32,207 bases of DNA. Origin: Smittium culicis. Lineage: Eukaryota > Kickxellomycota > Harpellomycetes > Harpellales > Legeriomycetaceae. The translations under genes and the position numbers were made by a program. Below are positions 11,701-23,700 of the stretch, in pieces. The stretch is taken from positions 1 through 32,207 of the forward strand of contig LSSN01002308.1 of NCBI GenBank assembly GCA_001970855.1, given 5' to 3'. Position 1 is the stretch's first letter; each line of letters begins with the position of its first letter. The notes under the pieces are model-generated. The model made no database searches and had not been told where the DNA came from. It saw only the letters and a list, made by a program, of their open reading frames with translations.

Positions 11701-14700
11701 TTTTTTGTTGTAATAGGAGTAATAAGCTTATCAATATTATCCAAAAGTAACCTCTCTACAGTGCTGTTAAAGTAGTCCATGTAGCCTGTACAATTTAAAA
11801 TAAGTAAGTTTTCTAAGTGTCGCTCCGGAATATAGCCTTTGTACCCAACGTTATAAGGAGTTCTGATATTGACGTTTGAGTTCCCAGTGTTAGTGTGGGA
11901 AGATTCAAGCATTTCATTAGGCAGTTTTGTATTAGCGCTGTTTTCACCATAAACAACTTGGGTATTCAAGCTATTCGCTAATACCAAATTGAGCTCTTTT
12001 AAAACATCTTGATCAGAGTTAAAGTGGTGGTTGTTATGTTTATAGCCACTTACTGTAAACTGGTATGGATATACATCTAGGCGCTCATACCCTGCGCTAT
12101 TTCCTTCAATGCTGTTAATACTAACATGATGTGGTGCTATTAATGGGGGTAGTCTATTGTCCCGAGATGCCAAAAGAATAGCAGACCAAGTATCTTGCCA
12201 TATCCTTTCAACAGCGAGTCTATGTAAATTTAGATCATCAACCGAATTGGATGTCAAAATACCAGGAGAAAATTCAATTACTTGGAAAGAATCTTTGAGA
12301 AATTTTTTTGATATACTAAACGAACTCGAATCTCCAATAAATGGACCATAAGTCAGTAATTTTGCCATATATGAATTGCGATCAAATACAATCGGGTTAT
12401 TGGAATCGGCAGAATTGTTTATATTGCTTCTAAAATTATTTTTATTTAATTCGTTGTTATCAGAGGAAGAAAGTTCGCTGTCAATAGAGTTAGAGTCGAT
12501 TGTTGGAGAAGGTACATAATAAAATTTTTGATAGCAAGAGTTAGCAAATATGAGTAGCATAAATAGGATTGAGGAAAAGAAGATGACGCAAATAATGATA
12601 AAAAGAAGAGAAAAGAAGCTTGATTGATCAGAGTTTACAGGATCGCGAGAATCAAAGTAGCTACTGCCATTTTTAACAAGGATCCATGCAATAAACGAAA
12701 GAAATGATAATACCAACAATGTGAAATTTGAAATGAGTCCAGAAAAGTTTGCACTTGCATCAAAATAAGGCCGTTTTTTACAGAATGAGTGGAAGAATAA
12801 ATATGTTACAAGAATTATCAAAAGTTGTCGAAAAATATCAATTGATTCTACTTTCACTCTCAGTATTACTCCAGATAAATAATCAGTTATATGTAAAGAA
12901 GGCTTCGACCAGCAGTTTAAGCTGGAGAAAATTGCACATATCAATACTAAAGCGAACTTATAAGACATAGTATTTACAAATTCGCCGAGGTAATCAGGGT
13001 ATACATTTTCGTACAAGAATGAAAATTCAGATTCGTCATTATATAAGAGCTTTTCGTGAAGCTGAACCGCTGCGACTTGTTTAATTTTATTATAGAGTTC
13101 GTCATCTAAGTGCTCTGCTTTAATTTTTTTATACTGGCTGATCGGGTTAAAGTGCCCTAATTTTTGAAGTTTTGATTTTAGAGTGTCATGGTGTTTTTGA
13201 TAATCAGCGTTTTCTTTATTTAGCTCATCTAATAACAAAAGTCCAATTGGTGTTGAAGAAAGTGATGCAAACGGCGAGTTTATGAAAACCGAGTTAACTT
13301 TAGGAATTGATTTAATGATAATATTTTTGACGCTTCTTGGGAAATAAATTCCTAGGCTAAAAATGCATAGTAAGCTAATAAAAAATAATATAAATGTATA
13401 GTTGAAGCCATTAGTTGCGCCAGAGTTAATGGAGTCGTTGGAAATAAAAAAGTTGGTTTTATAACAGACCTTATAGGTAATGGTATCAGTTGTAAATAAT
13501 GCTTTGTAGATATTAACGTTCCAAAACTTAATTTGCCAAGTAATTAACTCAAAACACAGTTTCAAAGTTGGGAGATATAAGACATACATTACAAAAAATG
13601 CAAATTTTCTTCTAGAAATTTTATCAGGTAAGCTTTCACCAGAGAGAAAAGAATAAAAAGAAGTAAGAAATCTTTTTATAAAGTTTAATGATTTTGCAGC
13701 ATAGAAACGGTTAGAAAACGGGGATGAAAAAACATTCATAAATGGCATGTTTGATTGAAATGTTATAACGTTTAAATTTTCATTAGGGCCTTCGAATTTA
13801 TTAGACTCGAATTTTTCGTCAAATTCACCTAGAAAGATTTTTTTAGCTGAACCAGAATCGTATGTTTTAGCCGATCGTATAGATTTTTTGTTAAATTGGG
13901 TAGGTAGTTCTGAGGCAACATTTGATTGTAGTATATCATTAATTTGTTGTTTTACTTCTTTAAATAGCTCCTTTTCGAATTCAGGCGAGTTAAATAAGTT
14001 TTCAACATTTTTTGACCAACCACTTCCATCACTGCTAAAAATGTTGGCTTTTAGCTTAGAATCAGCCAGATTATCAAGCTCACTTTTCACGGTGCTATTA
14101 TATATTTTATGAGATGAATTTTCTGAAGTATTACTGAAAAAGTAAACAAAGGAATTCCTGAAAGACTTTTGGAAATCTCTAGAGTCCGATTTTAGTATAA
14201 TCCAATAGAAAATCATGAGTATAGTAACAAAAGAGAAAGATATTAAGAAATATGGACCATATTCTAGATTGTAAGAAATTAGGTCTGGAATCATAAAACC
14301 AAAAATATGGATGGGATATAAAAACAGCTGAAACCAAATATTAGAGTTACCAAACGGTTTAGGAGAGTCAAGATTTGATGGAAATTTGAATAAAGATGAA
14401 TCATCGATTGATGATTTAAAGTAATGAATTCCAATAGGCCCAACAATTAGTGCTAATATTTGAAAGAAATCTATAAGATTTAGAGAATGTATAAACACTC
14501 TGTCAATTCCCGGACCGCTGTGAATTTTGTTTTTTTTGGGTATACCTTTTGATTTTTCATTATTGTGGTAAAAAGCGAGAGTTTTAACAACAAGTTCCTT
14601 TATATTTTTGGTCTTGTTCTTAAGCATAGGCAATACAGAAAATGGAGATGCTAGTGTCAAAGATTTAGCAAAATTCCAAGAAGTTCCTGCTCCGCCCAAA

Positions 14701-17700
14701 GATACTTGAGGCGAATGTAAAATAATTTCAACCGCAAGATTAGAAATATGGCTAAATGGTGGAAACATTGTAAATTTTTTACTAAATGTACTCTGATCGT
14801 CAACTGTTACAGAATTTTCAGAGTTTTGGATATCAGAGCCTGCATTATCTGACGCTAGATCAAAGCTAGCTAGATTACGCTGCCTGACATTTTTTGTTTG
14901 TTTTTTATCTGGTTTATTTGAAATCCCTGCCTTTGTTTGGTTGATAATATCAATGGAATAACTTTTGCTCATTTCAATTCCGGGAGTCTTGTAAACTTCG
15001 GGATCAAGAACAATTTCGGGCGCTCTTTTGAACTTTTTTAGCTTAGAAAAACTAGCATGTCCTAAATTATCAAGGATTCTATCTAATTTTTTGAACTCCA
15101 TTCTATTTGAGTTAGGAAGAATATATTCTGGGTCAATATCTAAAATTTTTGCGGTTTTTGTAGACGCTAGAAGCCCAGCATCTGTTTTGTTTACACCTGA
15201 TAACATTGAAAAGCTACGAATTTTTTCTTTTTTAGGACCAGAATAAAATAAGTTATTAAAATCAATAAAAAGGATTTTTTTTGATAGCGAATTAGAAGAG
15301 TAGTACCACGATCCTATTGGAAGAGGAGAAATTCTAAAAATTCCTTTAATGGGATTTTCTTTGCTTTTAATCTTGTTAATGATGTAAATCGCAAAGATTA
15401 AAGCTCCACCTATCAATAGCTTGCCCAAATTTAACCAAAAACCACTACCTGACTCTTTAGAATCTTTTTTAGGTGGCGATGAGGAGTTGTTATTATCGCT
15501 TGGGGCATTGTTTTGTTGGTTGTTTGAAGAACCTGCACCTTCGTTGTTTTCATTTTTTTTAGAGTTTAATAAACTTCCTGCGCCAAGCATCCCTAGGGCA
15601 GCAGCTAAAGGACCTAGAGAAGTATATTTCGTTGAAGCTGCATTTAAAAGGTGTTGACCATTATCAACGTTAAAAATCTTTCCAAAAAATCCATTTCCCC
15701 CCGAGGGTTTGGATGAAGCTTGAGGAACACTTTCAGTATTAGCTGAATCAACCTTTGTAATATTTGGAATTTCCGAGATAACACTAGGAGCGTAATTAGG
15801 CTTATTAAAATTGTTTGGGTTATAACTAGATGTATGTTCTGGAAATACTGAATTTAGTTTGTTCAAGTTATGCGGGTTAATGGATGAAATTTTGAAAGGA
15901 TTCAAGTTTTCTTGTTGGATATAATTGTTTGGATCTGGATAGTCCATCCTAAAATTTGGGTCAATCATAGCAAAAATGTTTTGATGTGGCTTGTTTTCAG
16001 AGTTAGGTTCGTTATTGTCAGGAGATATGTATTTGGAGAAACTGGGCATTTGGATTCTGTTATATACATTTTGGGTTGGGTGTGTGTTTGAGTTGTGGCT
16101 TTGATTTTGATTAATGGAGCCCAAGGAATGCGATGGAAGGGTTGCAGGGAATGCGTAGATGTTTTGATGCGAGTTAATATTACCAGCATTTTGGTTTGAT
16201 GTAGGAATGAATTCATTTTTCACGTTTAAATTATTAGAGTCTTTGAGTTTATTTGAGCTATGTAGTGAAAAATTGCTAGCTGATAATTTATGAGAGTTAT
16301 TTGGGTTATTCGCGTTGTTGTTGAAATCGTGTATTTGAGTTGGTATATTTGAGTTAGCAGTTTCAGGATTATTATTTCTGTATGGAGAACCGAGTTTTTG
16401 ATGAGGTGGAATTATTAGAGTGTCAATGTTAACTTTAGCGATATCAGAGAATCTTTTTTGAAGTTTACCCATTTCCTCCTCAGTCATAGAGCTGTTAAGA
16501 GAACTACTAGTAAAATTGTTTTTAGTACCGGCTTGGATTTGATGTGTCGCAGGAGAGAACTTTGGTAATTTCTGCTTTGAAGGATCCTGGCTAATATTAT
16601 TTGCAGTTTGGTTTAAGGCAAGCAGCTTATTTACGGGCTTTTGAGAATTTTGGGTTCCTCCGCCTAAAATAGTTTGCCTAGAATTTGAAACTGAATTCAT
16701 ATTGTATAACAAGTTGTTATTTTGAGAATCATAATTATTGTTAAAATCGCCAGCTTCACCACTCTTTTTACTCAAGAATAAATTCTGCATGGGAATGTTA
16801 TCTTTAATATCGCTTTGAGGCATAGAGTTTTCATTCAGCAGCCCTACTGTAGATATTGGCCGGTTTTTAGTTTTTGATTTCGAGATGCGAAAAATCGACC
16901 TTACTTTACTTAACGCTTTTCCCCATATTGATTCATCTTGATGTCTAGCCTTAGAATAAGAGTTCATGTCCGCGCCTATACTTTGAACAAGGATGTCGTT
17001 ATCTTGGTTACTTTCACGAGAAAGTCTAACTGAGTTAAGCTCGCCTTCAACTCTGCCATAATTACGGCTATCTTTTCGTACTCTATGGTATGGCTTGGTA
17101 GAATTTTTATTTAATTTTGGGTCCTTGCCATTTTTTTTGGTTGAATTAAAAAAGTCGCTGTCAAAGAAGCTAGTATTGTCATAAGTAGCAGAAATAGCAG
17201 TTCTGGGTGATATGGGCACTACTTTCTTTCTGCGCTGTTGATTATCTTTAGATTGAATAGGATCTAAGGTGCTACCTTGAAGAGGCTGAGTATGCTGAAC
17301 AGAGATTTTGTCGTTTCTAGAGTTTAGTAAGTTACTCTGGTTTACAATTTCAGCAGGATTTGATTTGCTTCTTTCTCGTGAACCATTAATTTTGTTTGAA
17401 GAAATATTTGAGCGATTAGGGTTTGATAAAACTACATTATTGGGTGATGCTTTAAATGGACGAGAATTAAATGAATTCGGTACTGGAGGGACAGAAAATC
17501 TATTAGAGTTGGCGAATTGATGTTGGGCGTTGGAGTTGTAAAGATTATTAGGGCTAGGGTAGCTAACTGAATCAATAAATTCACTATTTTTTTCTCCAAT
17601 TGGTAGATTAGAAAGATTTACTGGAATATTATTAAAGTTATTTGGAGGAGGATTTTGGTTTGAACCGTTTATATTATTTCCACTGTTTATTGGAGGCGAA

Positions 17701-20700
17701 AAATGGTTTTGAGATAAATGAGTATTCGGAATATTGGGCAGACGAGAAAAGTCAGCAGGTTTGGTGTTATACGAAGGATAGCTTTCCCTTTTGTTTTTTG
17801 GAGATTTAATGCTAGATCCAGTTTGGATTGATGATAGCAATTCAATATGGTCTTTGTTAACAATACTTTTATCGAGTTGAGAAGATTTAGTAGCTATTGG
17901 ATGATATCGAGGGAGGTTTTTCAAATTGTCAATAGGCTTAATTAAGGGTGAAGTATTTTTTTCTAACGAGTCATCATCGTTGCTGGTAGAGGCAGTTTTT
18001 AATGCGGTGCTATAGCGCAAAGATGAAGGCGTTTTGGGTTGATTTGTATATTTAGAAATATTTAAATTAACAGAAGGTAAAGGCTTTTGATCAGTATTGG
18101 TAGAGGGGGTGAGATCAGGAGGCTGGATAGGTTTCGAGTTTGGTATAGCTGGTAGGGCAGCATATTTAGGTTCTTGTTTTGATTCAGTATTTTGGATTTG
18201 ATTTGGCGAATGAGGGTATTTTTGAAGGATAGTTTGATCGTTTTTGTTTTGATCGTCATAAAGATATCTCTGTTTGCTTTTATCAGTATCTTGGTTTGAA
18301 TATGAGTGAATTTGAGAATGGTCTAAACTAGTTTCAGGTTTAGTTTTAATAGGGCTTTCAAAATTTTTGGAGTTGATTTGGAAATCTTTTTCGGTAGGAG
18401 GATTATAATTATTTTTGGGTAAAGGACTAGGCGGTAAAGAATCGGTTTTATTCGGAGGACGTTTATAGCTTACAACTGGTTCAAGTTTTAGTATGTTGTC
18501 ATTGTTTGGGAGAGCGTAGGCATTTTCAATATTATTGTTGATATTTGATGGAGGTTGAAATTGATCTAACGTGACAATATTCTTACCTTGATCAAAAGTA
18601 GGATTTATTTTAGTTTTTGGAACAAATTTATTGGTTTTAGGAACCTTTGAAAAGTCTTCATAGTAGGGTAAAGGCTCGAACATGAGAGATGGTTTTTTCC
18701 TGCTTTCTAGAAATGCTTTTGGACTATTAGACAATTTTGACAGGCCAAATCCTTGAAACTTAGAATCTAAATTAGGGATATTCATAAGCCTACGTAATCG
18801 CTTGAATTTATTTAAAACTGATTTAATTGAGGGTCTTTTGTTTGATTTGAAAGCTGGTCTTGTTTTTGGAAAATATGGTGACATAAACTGTGGAGAATTT
18901 GGGTTTTTAACTAGCTCAGGAAAGAAGTGATTGCTTGGAAATGAATAAACGCGTTTATTTTTATTCTCGGAATTTCTATTGCCTCTTGGTTTGGCTTTTC
19001 TAGATTTAGCTAGTCTGATTGACTTTATAGTTTTAGGTAAAGGCTGGTTCCACCAATTTCCAGTCGAGTCAATTGAAAAGTTCTCAGATATTTTGGAGTT
19101 TGAATAGTTTGAGCTGTTCCTGCGTTTTGGCAAATTTGAAAAGTTTGAACTGTTTTTAGGATTTGGTAAATTTGAGTGATAGATAATCTTATCTGGGTTG
19201 AAGTTCCTTGAAGGCTTATTGCTAGTATAGTTACTGTCAAACTTATTGAAAAATGATTTTCGCTTAGGTTGGTTGAAGTAAGGGTAGGCTAATATCTTAG
19301 AATCCTTGCTGTTATTTTGCTTAAGGTTATTAAATACATCGTCTATATCAAACCCACTGTCAATAGAATATCTAGAATTAGCTCTGTTGATATTTTTTGG
19401 TTTAGCTGACCCCGGATTGAAATTTAGATCATTGAGATTGTAGGAATATAGGCTGTTTGAAGAGACTGTAGACCTTTGATTAATAGATGCTTTGCTATTT
19501 TTTTTATCATTGTATACTGGACTGCTCAAAGAGCTTGAGCTGTTTTCAGGAATTTTTGAGTTAGAAGTGTTAGAAGAATTAGAGGTTGAAGTTGATAAGG
19601 ATAAAGGTTTTTTTTTTTTAGAGTCTTCAGAATTAGATCGAGAGCCAAAGTCGTAAATAGATGATTGGTTAAAACTGCTATCATTGTTGCTGGGAGCCTG
19701 ATAGGAGTTGCTATCATTCGAATCGATGCTTGTTGGGTCTTGCGAACTATTGCTTGGACCATCATAATTTAAATTAGCGAAATTGTCGTTATAGAACTGA
19801 TTATTTTTTTGAAAATTTAAACTTACATTTTGGGATGTACTGATATCTTGCGGGCGATCCAATGCGCCTTCATACGAATATGAAATAATAGGGCTGTTAC
19901 CTAAGTTTAGAATGTTTTCTCTAACGGACTTGTCGTTATATAGCTTTTCATTTTCAGTCGACATTGCAAGAAGCTCTTTTTGTGCTCTTCTAATAAGTCT
20001 GTATCTCCATATCTGTCTAGTTTTACTTGAAGATTCCCAGTCAGATACTGGCGATTGGCTTGGGTCAAATCCATTTGCTGAAGAGGAGTTGGTTATATAC
20101 TTTAGCATATTCGTAGTGTTCGCCATAACAGGGGCATTGAAACCGAGTGGTGGTCTCTGGAAAAGAGATCCTTTTGACCATTTTTTAAGCTCTGAAATAG
20201 GAGTGATACCTAAATCCATATAAGGGCTATTAAGAACATCAGCTTGTTTTTTATCGCTCATGTCAACATTATTATCGGTAGGTTTTGGTATAAGATTAAA
20301 GTTGTTTTGATGAACGCCGCTATTGATATCGGAAGTCTTCAAATTGTTTCTTGATGGATGTTCAGAATAATCATTTGAATCTTTTAAGATTTTTTGGGAT
20401 TGAATTTTAGGCACACCAGTTATTGGAATACTAGTATGGTTATGTGTAGTATACACATCTTTGCTGTTACCATTTTTACTAAGCACCGAGGATAACTTTC
20501 CATTGCTACTGGGTCTTAACCCATCTTTATAGTTCTCAGCGTGCATAGCTATAGAATAATTTTGAGGATCTTTGGTATCAGCGTTTGATTTGCTTGAAGA
20601 GGCCTGAGAATTAGAAGAAATTTTAGAACCTGCGTGAGAAGACAAGGCTTTAGAAACCTTGTTTTTTTCAGCTAGAGATGATTCGACCCACATTTCGATG

Positions 20701-23700
20701 TTATCAGGATATTTTGGAGCTGGGCTATTTATCAAGTAATTTTGATTTCTGATCAGTGGTGTATTAGGATTGACGGGACTATTTATGAAAGGTGAAGTAT
20801 CAGCAAGAACTCTTGAAATACTGTCTGTAGTTTCTGTTTCTGCGATTGATTTCAAAATTGATATGGGTTTTTGGGGAGATAAAATCTGATGAGTATCTCT
20901 AGGATCAACAGAAGTGTCATTACGTGGGGCATCTTTAGTGTTTTTAGAGATAATTTCATTCGGAATTTTAGATTTACTGGTATGTATTGAATGATTTGTT
21001 GGATTAATTACATTCATAAACAGGGATTGATCTTGGCCAAGATTAGTAGAGAGTATTTTATTATCTTGAGACTGTGAACTATTGGCAAAGTTATTGATGG
21101 AATCTAAATAAGATTGGTCATGCACTTCTGTTGTGTTCAGATTTTGAAAGCTATTTTTATCAATTTTGATATCATTTTTGTTAGAGTGATCCTGAATAGC
21201 AGGAGTTTCATGTATATTTTCTGAACTGGGAACAATTTCAGATTTATTAGAAGCTTTGTCGCTATTATTTGAAATGCTTCGATTTTGAGTTTTATTATTA
21301 GTGGGCGTAATCTGCTCAATAGGTTTGGTAGATTGAAGTTTAGAGCTTGAGGTAGAAGATGTAAAGCTGGCTGACGGAGTTAGTTTTTGAATTTGGGGTT
21401 TTGAGGACGATAATTCGCTCTTTGATAAGTTAGACTCGATTATGTCGCGTGTTTTTGAAACGACTTGAGTTTTGATGAACTTTTGGGATTTTCTCTGACC
21501 TCTTTTAAGAATTTCGGATTCAATCTTTTTTTGTAATTGATCAGCTACATTTTTTTCCCAGTTTTCACTAGTAGATTTAACGTTTATTGAGATAGGCGGG
21601 ATTTTTGCCTTTGATGGAGATATAACGATGTTTGAAGAAACGATGGCACTTTGAGAATCAGAAATTATGCTGGAGCTCTTATCTTTTAAGCTATTAGAGG
21701 AAGTAATGGGCTTGGATTCAGATTGACTAACTTTTAAATCAGCAGACTTAAATTCTAATGACGGGGCAGGGGATTCTATATTGCTCTTTAGTGAGCTGTG
21801 CTTCGAAGATTTATTACTGTTTTTGATTTTCAGCATAGATAAATCTTGTTGGATGTTGAAGTTCTTATCGTTAAAGCTTTCAATTTTGGAGACTTTAGAA
21901 GATGGGTAGCTCATTCTTGAAGATTTTTTTGATCCTTTTTTGCGAGATTTTGATGAGGCAATTGAGGAAGTAGTTGAATTGATGTTACTTTTTTGGATTT
22001 CAATTTGTTTTAGAAATATCTTTTGTGAGCTAAGCCTTGAAACTGCGTCGCTGTTCTTTGATTCTGAGTTAGCATTTGAAAAGGGAGATACATTCTGTGA
22101 TGCAGGTATGTAATTCTTAGAGTTGGATGAAAGTGGGTGGCTATGATTTGATTTAGGGGTAATTTCTTTTGGATACGATTCAGGGGCATGAGCAATTTGA
22201 ATTGGGGTTTTGGGATTGTCTATTTGATTTGGATCTAAAGTAAGGTCTCTTTGTAACTCAATTTTGTTGGAGGCGAAAGAAACGCTTTGAGAGTTTTTAG
22301 ATTCCGACAAATGGGATTGTGATTTAGAAATCTTTGGGTGATTGGAGTCATTTTGGTGTTTTTTTAGAGATGAATTATATGATTTGGGTGAAATATCAAT
22401 TGAGATTTGGCTAGCTTTTTGGGAAGGGTGAGAATCACTATTTAGAGGGTGACTAGGGTGTTTTTTTGAGTTTTGTGATATGTTTGAAGAAGATGGAAGT
22501 CGGCTTAGAGAAGATTTGAAAGAATCTGAAGAGCTTTCAGATGACGAGTTATTTGGCGGGTGTAGTGGATATGTACCGCTGATGATAAGGGGATTGATTT
22601 TTTGGTTTGAGAATAGGTTTGATTGCTGGTTTAGAGCATGATCAATAACGGGGATATTAGGGACATCATTTGATGGGGGTGTTGGAATTCTGGGACTAAG
22701 ATAAGATTGAGTATTAGATTGAGGGTTTATTTCTGGGTTTTCGAGTTTAGAATGGGGATCATCTTTGTTTTCAGGGACGATAGAATTATTTTGGAGAGGT
22801 AATGGTAATTTAGGTAATGGGCGATTAGGGATTGAATGAATTGGGGTTTTACCTATTAAATTATCTTTGTTATCGGGAATATCATTATTTCTTAAGGGTA
22901 AAAGATGGGACATGTTGTTGTTATTAAAATTGGATTGGGTGTGGCTTGATGATGCGTCGCTTAACCGCTTTCTTACAGGGGCAGATGGTAGTGGTTTGAA
23001 GTACTTTGAGTTAATGACATTTGAGGGGTTTGATTTTGATTTGCTGTGGGAAAACGGGTGATTTAAAGTACTTTTTTTTGAATCTGAGTGAACAAGATTA
23101 GAATTCTTGCTTATAATATCGTTTAGGTTATTAATTTGGTTTTGATATTTGAGATTATTGCGATTATCAGAGGCAGAACTTGAGCTATGAGATTTGGTTG
23201 ACGTAGCAGTAGGGAGTGCACTGCTGTTGATTTTTTGGTGTGTATCTGCGCTTTTAGTATTATTGAACAAAGTATGTTGTTTGGAGGTATTATCGTGGGG
23301 GATATTAGAGGTAGATGATATATTCAAAAGTTGATTAAAGTTAGAATCGTTTGGGTTTGGGAATGAGATTTGAGGGATATTTGGATTATTTGAATTTGGA
23401 CTTGGGATAGAGAAAGAGGACGAAGAGTTAAAATAGTTGTTATTGACTTTGAAAATTCCAAGCTCAGCGAGTTGGTCGGTACTTGCAGTATGCTGGGTAT
23501 TTAGGTTGCTATTAAAACTTTTATTAGAAGAGTTATATGTCATCGAAGCCTTGTCAGAGTTTGCATCGGGGCCAGGAATTTTAGAGACATGGTTTCCAAG
23601 TAAGTAGTTCATGTATTCACTTTGTTCAGAATTTTCTTGTTTGTTCATTAGGATATTATGATTATTTTGGAAGTTATTATTGAGAAACTGATGTTGAAGC

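Noticed and set aside
19912..20223. 103-codon frame on the + strand inside the giant gene
   Set aside because: Antisense shadow of a strongly coding region; no independent coding signs. The same applies to the other short + strand frames across 9000-23100.
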